Shown in pieces: positions 25,432 through 34,109 of a stretch of DNA of 64,000 nucleotides; position 1 is the stretch's first letter; each line of letters opens with the position of its first letter. The notes below the pieces were generated by a model, which was not told the DNA's origin, searched no databases, and saw only the letters and a program-made list of their open reading frames with translations. This stretch comes from JAOZMY01 sp964577975 (lineage in GTDB: Bacteria; Desulfobacterota; S145-22). The position numbers and the translations under genes were made by a program. The stretch is from positions 4,097 to 68,096 of the forward strand of contig CAZOBB010000068.1 in the NCBI GenBank assembly GCA_964577975.1, given 5' to 3'.

Positions 25432-26228
25432 AACCACTCGATTTAAAAATCTTGATTCGTGGGGCGGGAGAAATGGCAAGCGGGGTGGCATACCGTTTGT
25501 ACCAGAGCCATTTCTCGATTCTCATGACGGAGATTCCGTCTCCCCTCTCCATTCGTCGTGCGGTCTGTTTTTCAGAGGCGGTATATGAAGGCGAAACGGA
25601 AGTGGAAGGAGTGAAAGCCGTCCGGATTGGGAAGACGGAAGAGATAGAAACCGTGTGGCGCCACAGGAAGATACCCGTTCTTGTTGATCCGGATTTGACT
25701 GTAAGGAATAGGGTCTCCTTCCACGTCGTCGTAGACGCGGCCATGGCGAAACGAAATCTTGGTACGTTCAAGGATTTTGCCCCTCTCGTTATAGGTTTGG
25801 GTCCAGGCTTCACGGCGGGCAGAGATGTGGATTGCGTCATAGAAACGAATCGAGGGCATCATTTGGCTCGGGTTGTCAGAGAAGGAATGGCAGAGCCTGA
25901 CACGGGAATTCCAGGAAGTACTCTTGGGTACACGGTGGAACGTGTTCTGCGCGCCCCGTCTGAGGGGATTTTTCGATCGGTCAAGGTTATTGGAGACCAC
26001 ATAGCCGCGGGAGAGACGGTGGGATGGGTGGGTGAAACCCCTATGATTTCCCAGATTGAGGGCGTGCTTCGAGGAATCTTGCGGGATGGCGTGTCCGTTA
26101 GCAAAGGGATGAAGTCGGGGGACGTGGATCCGAGAGGGCAACGGATCAACTGTTTTACCATTTCCGACAAAGCGCGAGCGGTTGGAGGGGGAGTCCTCGA
26201 GGCAATCCTTCACCGCTTCAACGAGTAG
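25428..26228 (+). CDS. yqeB: Selenium-dependent molybdenum hydroxylase accessory protein YqeB
   Basis: Accessory protein of the EF2563/YqeB family, 266 residues, associated in many genomes with selenium-dependent molybdenum hydroxylases. Recognised from ILIRGAGEMASGVAYRLYQSHF near the N-terminus (Rossmann-like GxGxxA), MTEIPSPLSIRRAVCFSEAVY, the central PLVIGLGPGFTAGRDVDCVIETNRGH (read in two parts), and the C-terminal IGETVGWVG-like lipoyl/biotinyl-type hammerhead with VSKGMKSGDVDPRG. The family role is inferred from phylogenetic co-occurrence; the reaction is not established. It overlaps the DUF364-B stop by 4 bases. Confidence 0.9.
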   Translation: MKPLDLKILIRGAGEMASGVAYRLYQSHFSILMTEIPSPLSIRRAVCFSEAVYEGETEVEGVKAVRIGKTEEIETVWRHRKIPVLVDPDLTVRNRVSFHVVVDAAMAKRNLGTFKDFAPLVIGLGPGFTAGRDVDCVIETNRGHHLARVVREGMAEPDTGIPGSTLGYTVERVLRAPSEGIFRSVKVIGDHIAAGETVGWVGETPMISQIEGVLRGILRDGVSVSKGMKSGDVDPRGQRINCFTISDKARAVGGGVLEAILHRFNE

Positions 26229-26254
26229 AAGTTACGGGCAAGGGATGGGATGCC

Positions 26255-27058
26255 GTGGGCGCGCCGGACTCTGCGAAGGTCCTATCGGTCGAAGATCTAA
26301 TTACCCAACTTTTCCAGAAGCGAAAAGTAAATATTGCGTTGACGGGAGGCGGAGGAAAGACAACGTTCCTTGGGGTTTTGGGACGAGCGTTCGCGTCACG
26401 GGGCACACCGGTTTTATTGACAACAACCACCAAGGTTCAAAATCCATTTCCGATAGAGGTGGATCGCTTTTTCGTGTCAACGGATGCAAAGGAATTGAAG
26501 GGGCTCGTTTTGGGGGCATGGCGGCCGGGAATTCTCGGCATGGCGGTGGCAAGACCCTATGGGGATCATAAATGGGAGGGAGTATCATCCGAATGGATCG
26601 ACGAACTCTTCAGCACCGTGCGAGAGGGAGCCATTTTAAACGAGGCGGACGGGGCTTTCCGCTTGCCCATTAAAGCGCCGGCGAGTCACGAACCGGTCAT
26701 TCCCGCTTCTACGACGCACGTGCTACCTGTCTTGGGGCTGACGGCCATTGGGGCCCCCCTCGATGAAGCCCATGCCTTTCGGCCGCGCTTGATTGCCGAT
26801 ATAACGGGTCTTGCTCTGGGAGAACCTATGGATGAAGCAGCCCTGGCGCGTCTGATACTCCATCCCCGGGGATTGGCGAAAGATGCGCCCCAAGATGCGG
26901 AGATTGTTCCATTCCTGAATCAGGCGGACGACGGACGCCGTCGGGAAATGGGTTATCGGATCGCCGAGCGTGTCCTTTCGGCTTCCTTATCGGTGAAAAC
27001 GGTGCTGATAGGCACATTAAATCCCTTCGTGCGTTTCGAGATTGTGAAACGCCCCTGA
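26255..27058 (+). CDS. yqeC: Selenium-dependent hydroxylase accessory protein YqeC
   Basis: Predicted P-loop protein of the YqeC family, 267 residues, usually next to yqeB. It has the Walker-A-like ALTGGGGKTTFL, VLLTTTTKVQNP, NEADGAFRLPIKAPASHEPV and LIADITGLALGEPMDEAALARLI blocks. GTG at 26255 is the only plausible start; nearby ATGs are out of frame and the Shine-Dalgarno is weak, so translation may depend on coupling to yqeB 26 bases upstream. It is the last gene of the cluster and converges on the XRE-cupin gene with 24 bases between stops. Confidence 0.87.
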   Translation: MGAPDSAKVLSVEDLITQLFQKRKVNIALTGGGGKTTFLGVLGRAFASRGTPVLLTTTTKVQNPFPIEVDRFFVSTDAKELKGLVLGAWRPGILGMAVARPYGDHKWEGVSSEWIDELFSTVREGAILNEADGAFRLPIKAPASHEPVIPASTTHVLPVLGLTAIGAPLDEAHAFRPRLIADITGLALGEPMDEAALARLILHPRGLAKDAPQDAEIVPFLNQADDGRRREMGYRIAERVLSASLSVKTVLIGTLNPFVRFEIVKRP

Positions 27059-27082
27059 GGGACTTTCCTGATTTTTTTGCCC

Positions 27083-27673
27083 TTAAGAGGCTTCGGTAAA
27101 GAGGACGGCGAGAATCTTCGCGGGGGTGTCGCCTGCGCAGGCGACACGGTGAGGAAGTTTGGAGTCGTAGTAGATGGAATCACCCGGTGAGAGGGTGTCC
27201 TTGAAATCTCCGAGCACCACTTCCATTTCCCCCTCCAGAACGTAGATAAATTCTTCGCCACTGTGAGAGGAGAGTTTTTCGTGTTTCACGGTAGCGGGTT
27301 CCAACGTGACAATGAAGGGTTCCATCTTCCGGTTCTTCTTGTCATACCCGAGCGATTCGTAGGTGTATCCGTAATTGACGCCTTCCTTGGAGGCGAAGCG
27401 AGAAATGAGCTTTCTCTCGTTCTTTCGAACGATGGAGTAGGAGTGTCCTTTCTTCTCACCAAAGATTTTACTCAAGGGAACCTCCAAGGCATTGGCGATT
27501 TGGATGAGCGTGCCGAGGGAAGGAGAGACAAGGTGGTTTTCAATTTGAGAGATGAGGGCCGAGGAGTAGCCCGTTTTGTCCGCTAAATCCTTGAGGCTCA
27601 ACTTCTTTTCCTCTCGAACCTTTTTGATTCTTTCTCCAACTTTTGTTAACGCGACCTGGTCCGTTTTCTCCAT
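27083..27673 (-). CDS. XRE-family regulator with C-terminal cupin domain
   Basis: A 196-residue transcription factor. The helix-turn-helix is N-terminal (about 8-65: GERIKKVREEKKLSLKDLAD, SSALISQIENHLVSPSLGTL). The cupin_2 sensing domain is C-terminal (about 115-190: HSGEEFIYVLEGEMEVVLG, LSPGDSIYYDSKLPHRV). GGGAGGG precedes the ATG. It is the last gene of the korDABC unit, 12 bases after the gamma subunit gene, which fits a regulator of that operon. The ligand is unknown. A candidate operator is described under the kor promoter. Confidence 0.9.
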   Translation of the reverse strand: MEKTDQVALTKVGERIKKVREEKKLSLKDLADKTGYSSALISQIENHLVSPSLGTLIQIANALEVPLSKIFGEKKGHSYSIVRKNERKLISRFASKEGVNYGYTYESLGYDKKNRKMEPFIVTLEPATVKHEKLSSHSGEEFIYVLEGEMEVVLGDFKDTLSPGDSIYYDSKLPHRVACAGDTPAKILAVLFTEAS

Positions 27674-27685
27674 TTTTCCCTCCCA

Positions 27686-28243
27686 TCATGGGGTATTGGC
27701 GGTTTTGACCTGTTGGGCGCCCAGTTTTATGGCTTGGACATTTTGGGGGATGAATCGAGCATTCCTTTCCGAAATGACCTTGGATAGAGAATTGATCAGT
27801 GCTTCTTGGGAGACGACGCGGGTTATTTCCACGTAAGCGCCGATGAGGATCATGTTGGCGAGTCTCGCGTTTCCCATTTCGGTAGCGAGATCATTGGCGG
27901 CGATAGGATAGACGTGGATATCTTTTCTCGTTTGTTGTTCAAAAGGGACGAGAGAGGTGTTGAAAAGGAGGTTTCCTCCTGGCTTGATCCACGATTCGAA
28001 TTTCTTCAGCGAAGGGAGATTCATGACGATGGCCGCATCGGGCTTGCCAACGATAGGAGAGCCAATGGGGCCTTCGTCTGAGATAACCACAGTGCAATTG
28101 GCGGTTCCGCCTCGCATTTCGACCCCGTAAGCCGGCATATAGGTGACTTCTTTTTCTTCTTCGAGGGCGGCGAAGGCTAGCATGTTTCCGATGAGAAGGA
28201 TACCTTGACCCCCGAATCCCGCCATAATGACTGAACTTTTCAT
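27686..28243 (-). CDS. korC: 2-oxoacid:ferredoxin oxidoreductase, gamma subunit
   Basis: Gamma (catalytic-domain III) subunit of a four-subunit 2-oxoacid:ferredoxin oxidoreductase, 185 residues. It starts with SSVIMAGFGGQGILLIGNMLAFAA, the family signature, followed by TYMPAYGVEMRGGTANCTVVIS. It is third after the alpha and beta genes, 21 bases downstream of the beta stop. The whole enzyme oxidatively decarboxylates a 2-oxoacid to an acyl-CoA with reduction of ferredoxin, or runs in reverse in anaerobes. Subunit identity is firm; the substrate (2-oxoglutarate versus branched-chain or other) cannot be read. Confidence 0.92.
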   Translation of the reverse strand: MKSSVIMAGFGGQGILLIGNMLAFAALEEEKEVTYMPAYGVEMRGGTANCTVVISDEGPIGSPIVGKPDAAIVMNLPSLKKFESWIKPGGNLLFNTSLVPFEQQTRKDIHVYPIAANDLATEMGNARLANMILIGAYVEITRVVSQEALINSLSKVISERNARFIPQNVQAIKLGAQQVKTANTP

Positions 28244-28264
28244 GATCTCGATCCTTTGCTTATG

Positions 28265-29023
28265 TTAGAGGACGTCTGCTGCCTTGCGTTCCTTGAAGAT
28301 GCCCAACGGGAAGTAAGGAATCATCTCTTCTTCGACACGTTTCATGGAGTCGATAGGATTGAGACCCCAGTTGGTAGGGCAGGCGGAAAGGACTTCCACG
28401 AACGTGAATCCCATTTCATCCCTTTGAAACTGGAACGCCTTCTCGATTGCTTTCTTGGCCAGATTGATGTTTTTGGGAGATGTAAAGGCTACCCGGGCCG
28501 CGAAGGCCGTGCCTTCCAGCGTGGCGAGGATTTCCGTCATACGGATAGGGTACCCATCCTGCATGAAATCTCGGCCGTAAGGGCTCGTCGTGGTCTTTTG
28601 CCCGAGAAGAGTGGTAGGAGCCAACTGTCCTCCCGTCATGCCATAGACCGTATTGTTGATGAAGATAATCGTGATGTTTTCTCCTCGATTGGCCGTGTGA
28701 ATCGTTTCCGCGATGCCGATGGAGGCTAAATCACCGTCCCCTTGGTAACTGAAAACGATCTTGTCTTTCTGGGCGCGTTTTACACCCGTAGCTACGGCCG
28801 CGGCTCTTCCGTGGGGGGCTTCGATGACGTCAACGTCGAAATAGTCGTAAAGGAAGACGGAACACCCCACCGACGCCACGCCGATGGTTTTTTCCCGAAG
28901 GTTGAATTTATCGATTGCCTCTGCCACCATGCGGTGGGCGATGCCATGGTGACAGCCGGGACAGAAGTGAAAGGGAGTTTCTTTTAAGGACTTCGGCCGT
29001 TCGAAGATCTTTTTCTCACTCAT
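28265..29023 (-). CDS. korB: 2-oxoacid:ferredoxin oxidoreductase, beta (TPP-binding) subunit
   Basis: Thiamine-diphosphate-binding subunit, 252 residues. It has FCPGCHHGIAHRM near the N-terminus, VGCSVFLYDYFDVDVIEAPHGRA, the TPP-Mg motif FSYQGDGDLASIGIAETIHTANR (read as GDGDLASIG then about 20 residues to INNTVYGMTGGQ). The start at 29023 is chosen from MSEKKIFERP, the last ATG before the conserved CPGCHH; the open frame upstream overlaps the alpha gene in another frame. It overlaps the end of the alpha gene by 8 bases. Confidence 0.93.
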   Translation of the reverse strand: MSEKKIFERPKSLKETPFHFCPGCHHGIAHRMVAEAIDKFNLREKTIGVASVGCSVFLYDYFDVDVIEAPHGRAAAVATGVKRAQKDKIVFSYQGDGDLASIGIAETIHTANRGENITIIFINNTVYGMTGGQLAPTTLLGQKTTTSPYGRDFMQDGYPIRMTEILATLEGTAFAARVAFTSPKNINLAKKAIEKAFQFQRDEMGFTFVEVLSACPTNWGLNPIDSMKRVEEEMIPYFPLGIFKERKAADVL

Positions 29024-30095
29024 GGTGTGTGTCTCTCTTTCGGGATTTTGGATAGGTTTGTTGGATCTTTTCAAAGATTTCTTCCGGCGTGGGGAGTGAG
29101 CCAGGAGGTTGACCGTAGAAATCGACGGGTTTTCCCAACGCACAGATCTTTACATCTTCCAGCATCTGGCCCGTATTCAGTTCCACGACGAGAAATGATT
29201 TTTTCTCCGCCATGGCTTTTAGTTGTGGTTCGGGAAAGGGGAAGAGGGTAATGGGGCGGAAAAGACCGACCTTGAGACCGGATTCCCTTGCCATCATGAC
29301 GGATGTGCGGCAGATGCGCGCCGCGCTTCCGTAGGCCACCACCACGAGATCGGCGTCGTCAGTCAAAAGGGCCTCATAGCGGACTTCTTCCCTTTTCATC
29401 CTTTCGTATTTTTCGTGGAGCTTCCAGTTGTGTCGTGTCAACTCTCCGTCTTTCAAATAGAGGGATTTGAGGATTCGTTGGGGGCGTCCCTTCGCCCCCG
29501 TAAGGGCCCATTCTTTGGGTGAGGGCTCCCTCCTTTTTGGGGGAGCCTTTTTCAAGGGTTCTTTCATTTGACCGATCATCGCGTCTCCGAGGATCATCAC
29601 AGGATTTCTATACTTTTCCGCCAAATCGAAGGCAAGGATGGTAAGATCGTACAGTTCCTGTACAGAGTTGGGTGCCAAAACGAGGAGATGATAATCTCCG
29701 TGCCCTCCCCCTTTAACGGCCTGGAAATAGTCACCCTGGGAAGGGGCGATCCCTCCGAGTCCCGGCCCACTCCGCGACATATTGACGATGACGATGGGGA
29801 TTTCGCTGCCCGCGATATACGAAAGGCCTTCCTGCATGAGGGAAATACCGGGGCTAGAAGAGGAAGTCATGGCACGGACTCCCGTTGCCGCTGCGCCCAT
29901 CAGCATGTTGATGGCGGCCACCTCGCTTTCCGCTTGGACGAATTCACCACCAATCCTTGGTAAGTGATAGGAAAGGTATTCCGGGATGTCGCTTTGAGGG
30001 GTGATGGGATATCCAAAATAGTAGAGACATCCCGCGTCAATCGCTCCCATGGCGACGGCTTCATTTCCCTTGACAAAAAGGCGTTCTTCGCTCAT
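29016..30095 (-). CDS. korA: 2-oxoacid:ferredoxin oxidoreductase, alpha subunit
   Basis: Alpha subunit with the pyrimidine-binding domain, 359 residues. Family blocks are KGNEAVAMGAIDAGCLYYFGYPITPQSDI (seen as GNEAVAMGAIDAG and GYPITPQSDIPE), ESEVAAINMLMGAAATGVRA, TSSSSPGISLMQEG, and RSGPGLGGIAPSQGDY. ATG 30095 is preferred over the in-frame GTG at 30101, since GAGGTG is placed seven bases before it. It overlaps the ferredoxin subunit stop by 4 bases. The order delta-alpha-beta-gamma is that of KorDABC or VorDABC-type enzymes of anaerobic bacteria and archaea. Confidence 0.93.
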   Translation of the reverse strand: MSEERLFVKGNEAVAMGAIDAGCLYYFGYPITPQSDIPEYLSYHLPRIGGEFVQAESEVAAINMLMGAAATGVRAMTSSSSPGISLMQEGLSYIAGSEIPIVIVNMSRSGPGLGGIAPSQGDYFQAVKGGGHGDYHLLVLAPNSVQELYDLTILAFDLAEKYRNPVMILGDAMIGQMKEPLKKAPPKRREPSPKEWALTGAKGRPQRILKSLYLKDGELTRHNWKLHEKYERMKREEVRYEALLTDDADLVVVAYGSAARICRTSVMMARESGLKVGLFRPITLFPFPEPQLKAMAEKKSFLVVELNTGQMLEDVKICALGKPVDFYGQPPGSLPTPEEIFEKIQQTYPKSRKRDTHHE

Positions 30096-30295
30096 TTCCA
30101 CACCTCAATGGCCACCTCGGGGCATATTTTAGCGCAGAGGGCACATCCTTTACATGATCCGTTGTCTTCAAAGACGGCGTAAAAATATCCTGTTTCGTTG
30201 ATCTTGTCGCCGATCTTGATCAGCTTTTCCGGACACAGGATGGTGCAGAGGGCACATCCTTTACACAAATTTTCGTCGATTTTTATCCTGGCCAA
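30092..30295 (-). CDS. korD: 2-oxoacid:ferredoxin oxidoreductase, delta (ferredoxin) subunit
   Basis: A 67-residue ferredoxin-type subunit with two [4Fe-4S] motifs, CKGCALCTILCP and CKGCALCAKICP, that passes electrons from the TPP site to free ferredoxin. The start is TTG at 30295 with GAAGGAG upstream; no ATG precedes the first cluster motif. It is the first gene of the kor operon, 20-odd bases after the predicted transcription start. Confidence 0.93.
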   Translation of the reverse strand: MARIKIDENLCKGCALCTILCPEKLIKIGDKINETGYFYAVFEDNGSCKGCALCAKICPEVAIEVWK

Positions 30296-30324
30296 TGTTT
30301 TTTGCTCCTTCAGATGGTCTAAAC

Positions 30325-30353
30325 TTTCTACGTAAATTCCGTGCGATTGTCAA
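30325..30353 (-). promoter_or_regulatory. Promoter of korDABC-XRE operon with possible operator
   Basis: On the minus strand TTGACA (30348-30353), 17 bases, TAGAAA (30325-30330). Inside the spacer, 30330-30342 (ACGTAAATTCCGT) is an imperfect 13-base palindrome with five of six pairs matching. It would be well placed as an operator for the XRE-cupin regulator at the end of the operon; that link is inference. Confidence 0.6.
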
Positions 30354-30376
30354 GAAGGCATTATTATTTGGATTTT

Positions 30377-30405
30377 TTGGATGTGATGGTTTGCCTTGCT
30401 AAAAT
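30377..30405 (+). promoter_or_regulatory. Possible promoter of the six-PAS kinase gene
   Basis: TTGGAT (30377-30382), 17 bases, TAAAAT (30400-30405). The region up to the gene is AT-rich with several other weak -10-like hexamers (for example TATAAA at 30434), so the choice among them is uncertain. A leader of about 150 bases would result. Confidence 0.4.
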
Positions 30406-30560
30406 CATAAAAATTGAGTAACTTAATTATCACTATAAAAGTAACGCTTGTTTTTTGGTTATATTATATTCTGTAGTATATGGTATGTCTTAATTGTTTT
30501 CAGGTGTTTGGAATCCTAGCATCCGAAAGAGGGCGCAAAAGTCGAGTAAAAGGGGGTGGC

Positions 30561-33500
30561 ATGGGAGAGTATCAGGATTTGAAAAAAGAAATTCGCCGTC
30601 TTAAGAGAAAACTTGTCAGTTGTGAGAAAAGGTTGGAAAAAGTGAGACGTGAGGGGAAGGCCCTGCAATCGCTGATACGTAATTCGGCGCTTGGGATCGT
30701 GGTGATTGATAAGGATCATATAGTCCAATCGTGCAATCGTGTCTTTGAGAAGCTTTTTCAGTACAGGAAATCGGAGATTGTGGGGAAAAATTTGGATGAG
30801 GTTGTTGCAAAAGGAGAGGCGATTGCGGAGGCGAGAGGTTATACGGATAGGACATTGAAGGGGAAATCGGTACGTGGATTGGGGATGCGCTTTCGAAAAG
30901 ATGGAACATCCATGTTCGTGGAATTTTTCGCAGTTCCGGCGATTGTGGATGGTGAAGTTGTGGGGGCCTACGGCATCTACCAGGATGTTTCGGAAAGAGA
31001 GGAACTGGCATTGGCTTTAAAAGAGAGTGAAGAGCGATATCGAAAACTGGTGGATTTATCTCCCTTGGCGATCGGGGTTTTCGATCTGGAGGGAAGAATT
31101 TTGTTTGGGAATGATGCGGCGGCAAAAGTGTTTGGGATTGAAGACGTACGGGCATTTTTAGGAAAGAAAATTTTTGATTTATTGGATCCCACTATTTTCG
31201 ATTTGATCCGCCCGAGGTTCAACGGGTTTAGAAAGGGAATCTTGCAGCCCAAGGTTGAGAAGAAGATCAAGAGCATTGACGGGAGGATAAAGCATATCGA
31301 AGTTGTTTCGAGTCTTTTGAGTTATGATGGAAGGCCCGCTATTTTGGCTGTCTTTCAAGACATCACGGAACGGATATACCTCCGACGGGCTCTCCAGGAG
31401 AATGAAATGCGTTTGAAACGGGTGTTGGAGGTGTCTCCGTTGGGAATGGGATTGGTTAAAAATAGGATGATGCAGTGGCATAATCGGGCGATGTCGAGGA
31501 TGCTTGGATATGAACCGGGTGAGTTGCGGGGAAAGGAGGCCCGAATTATTTATCCAAACGAGAAAGAATATCGACGTTCGGGAAAGATGATGGCATCGTT
31601 GGGAAAAGACCGAAGAGTTGTAGAGTTTGATTCGACATGGGTTCGGAAAAATGGAGAGGTTTTTGATTGCCATCTTTGGTATTCGTTGCTGGATGAGGAT
31701 GAATCGGGAACAACAGTGCTGGCGATTGCGGAGGATGCCACGAAGCGGAAGGAAATGGAGCGGCGGCTTAGGGAAAGTGAAGAAAGATATCGGCTCTTGG
31801 TCAATTTTTCTCCTCTCCCGATTTGTGTTTTTGATAGAGAATACCGAATCTTTTTCGGCAACCCGGCGGCTGTTCGATTAATAGAGGCGGAATCGGAAGA
31901 GGACTATGTGGGGAAGTCCTTGATGGATTTTATGGCTCCGGAATTTCGCCCCATTGCCCAAAAAAGGATTGCCAGCCTACTTCAGGGTGATCGAAATCTA
32001 CCTCCCATTATCTTTAAGGCGCTTACCCTGAAAGGGAATGAAAAGTTTGTGGAAGTTTATTCTATTCCCGTCGTTTTTGACGAGAAACGCTCGGTAATGT
32101 CGATATTTTTGGATGTAACGGAGAAGATAAAGACGGAAGAGAGATTAAAGAGGGAGGAAGAAAGATACAGAAAACTTTATGGGGAGGCGAAGCGTCAGGA
32201 GGGGTTGTATCGTTCTTTGTTGGACTCATCCGCCGATGCCATTGTAATCTATGATTTGAAAGGCAATGTGGAATTCATAAGCCCTTCTTTTACCAAAATC
32301 TTTGGATGGACGTTTGATGAACTAAAGGGGAATCGGATCCCCTTTGTTCCGGAATCGGAGGTAGTGAGTTCCTTGCAAACCATTCATACCCTTCTTGAAA
32401 CGGGTCAGCCTGTTCATGGTTTTGAAACGCGTCGTTTGACAAAGGATGGCAGGATCTTGGATGTGAGTATCAGTGCGTCTTGTTACAACGACCATGAAGG
32501 GAAAAGGCGCGGGATGCTGGTGGTGCTTCGGGATGTGACGGAAAGGAAGCGAGTCGAGATGAGGGTTCGAGAATCTGAAAAAAGATTCCGTGATCTTTAT
32601 GATTCTGTTTCTGATCTGATTTACACACAGGATCTTAAGGGCCGTTTTCTCTCAGCCAACCGTGCCCTTGTGGATATCCTTGGAGTGACGCCGGAGGAGT
32701 GTATCGGAAAACCAACCTCCGATTTTATGAAAGAGGGGATGAAGCCAAGGTTTGAAAAAGAGTATTTGGAAGGAATCAAGAAAGAGGGCCACCATGAGGG
32801 GGTTGGAGTATATTTCTCCAAGGATGGGCGTAAGGTCTATCTCGAGTACCGAAGCACTTTGGTAAAAACCAAGGACGGAGTTCCCTATATCAGTGGGATT
32901 GCGCGAGACGTGACGGATCGGATCCGTGCGGATCGCCGGATCAAAAGGCTGAGGGAAGAGATGTTACAGGCGCAGAAAATGGAGGCCATCGGTACCCTAG
33001 CGGGAGGAATTGCGCATGATTTCAATAACCTTCTCATGGGTATCCAGGGTAATGTGTCCCTTTTGAAGATGCAGGCAGATCCTCAGAGCGAGGAGTATAA
33101 GAGGTTGAAAAGTATTGAGGAGTATATTCGAAGCGGTTCGGATCTGACCATGCAACTGCTCGGTTTCGCACGAGGCGGGAGATACGAGATAAAAGCTACG
33201 AACCTGAATGCCTTGATCGATAAAGAAGTAGAACTTTTTGGACGGACAAAGAAGGAGATCGAGATTCACGTGAAGCTCCAGGAGGATTTGTGGGCGGTGG
33301 AGGTGGATCAAGGTCAAATGGGGCAGGTCTTCTTGAATCTATTCGTGAATGCCTGGCAGGCCATGCCCAAAGGGGGGAGTATATTTGTCCAAACGGAAAA
33401 TCTGATGTTGGAAAAGGGGCTCGAGAGTTATCCTACTCTGAAACCGGGGAGATATGTCAAGATTGTCGTCGCCGATACGGGGGTGGGAATGGACAAGAAG

Positions 33501-34109
33501 ACCTTGGAGCGGATTTTCGAGCCTTTTTTTACGACGAAAGAGAAAGGAAGGGGAACGGGATTGGGACTGGCGTCGGTGTATGGGATCATCAAGAATCACG
33601 GAGGAGTTATCGGGGTCGAGAGTGAAATAGGGCAAGGGACAAGTTTTACGATTTATCTTCCCGCGACGGAAAAAGTTATTTTTCAGCGAAAAGAGGAGAC
33701 GAGAGACGAGGTGGTTTCGGGGAAGGGGAAAATATTATTGGTCGATGATGAAGAAAGGATTCTCGATGTGGGTAAGCAGTTGCTGGAGACCCTTGGCTAT
33801 GATGTTATTGCAACAAAAAGCGGGGAAGAGGCCCTTCGGATCTTTAAGAAAGAGAAGGGAGCATTTGACCTGGTTGTCTTGGATATGATTATGCCGGGAA
33901 TGGGAGGGGCGGAAGTTTTTGATGCATTGAGGCGCTTGGATCCCAACATAAAGGTTTTGCTAGCCAGTGGTTATAGCTTGAGTGGTCAAGCCTCGAAGAT
34001 TATGGAGAAAGGTTGCAATGGTTTTATTCAGAAGCCTTTTTCAATGGAAAGACTTTCGAAGAAGATTCAAGAAGTGATGAGAGGAAGAAAAGAGGAAAAA
34101 ACGCCTTAG
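30561..34109 (+). CDS. Soluble six-PAS hybrid histidine kinase with receiver domain
   Basis: Hybrid sensor kinase of 1182 residues with no membrane segment, so it should be cytoplasmic. A short coiled coil leads into six consecutive PAS domains (approximately 33-136, 156-263, 283-393, 410-520, 546-660, 676-783), several opening with the E-R-Y-R-x-L-V/L repeat and closing with D-V-T-E-R/K. HisKA (about 800) has TLAGGIAHDFNNLLMGI. HATPase_c (about 900-1030) has NLFVNAWQAMP, DTGVGMDKKTLERIFEPFFTT and GRGTGLGLASVYGI. A C-terminal receiver (about 1056-1170) has VDDEE, VVLDMIMPG and the KPF lysine. ATG 30561 follows AAAGGGGGTGGC; the in-frame ATG at 30480 has no Shine-Dalgarno. No response regulator with an output domain is adjacent. 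Confidence 0.92.
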   Translation: MGEYQDLKKEIRRLKRKLVSCEKRLEKVRREGKALQSLIRNSALGIVVIDKDHIVQSCNRVFEKLFQYRKSEIVGKNLDEVVAKGEAIAEARGYTDRTLKGKSVRGLGMRFRKDGTSMFVEFFAVPAIVDGEVVGAYGIYQDVSEREELALALKESEERYRKLVDLSPLAIGVFDLEGRILFGNDAAAKVFGIEDVRAFLGKKIFDLLDPTIFDLIRPRFNGFRKGILQPKVEKKIKSIDGRIKHIEVVSSLLSYDGRPAILAVFQDITERIYLRRALQENEMRLKRVLEVSPLGMGLVKNRMMQWHNRAMSRMLGYEPGELRGKEARIIYPNEKEYRRSGKMMASLGKDRRVVEFDSTWVRKNGEVFDCHLWYSLLDEDESGTTVLAIAEDATKRKEMERRLRESEERYRLLVNFSPLPICVFDREYRIFFGNPAAVRLIEAESEEDYVGKSLMDFMAPEFRPIAQKRIASLLQGDRNLPPIIFKALTLKGNEKFVEVYSIPVVFDEKRSVMSIFLDVTEKIKTEERLKREEERYRKLYGEAKRQEGLYRSLLDSSADAIVIYDLKGNVEFISPSFTKIFGWTFDELKGNRIPFVPESEVVSSLQTIHTLLETGQPVHGFETRRLTKDGRILDVSISASCYNDHEGKRRGMLVVLRDVTERKRVEMRVRESEKRFRDLYDSVSDLIYTQDLKGRFLSANRALVDILGVTPEECIGKPTSDFMKEGMKPRFEKEYLEGIKKEGHHEGVGVYFSKDGRKVYLEYRSTLVKTKDGVPYISGIARDVTDRIRADRRIKRLREEMLQAQKMEAIGTLAGGIAHDFNNLLMGIQGNVSLLKMQADPQSEEYKRLKSIEEYIRSGSDLTMQLLGFARGGRYEIKATNLNALIDKEVELFGRTKKEIEIHVKLQEDLWAVEVDQGQMGQVFLNLFVNAWQAMPKGGSIFVQTENLMLEKGLESYPTLKPGRYVKIVVADTGVGMDKKTLERIFEPFFTTKEKGRGTGLGLASVYGIIKNHGGVIGVESEIGQGTSFTIYLPATEKVIFQRKEETRDEVVSGKGKILLVDDEERILDVGKQLLETLGYDVIATKSGEEALRIFKKEKGAFDLVVLDMIMPGMGGAEVFDALRRLDPNIKVLLASGYSLSGQASKIMEKGCNGFIQKPFSMERLSKKIQEVMRGRKEEKTP

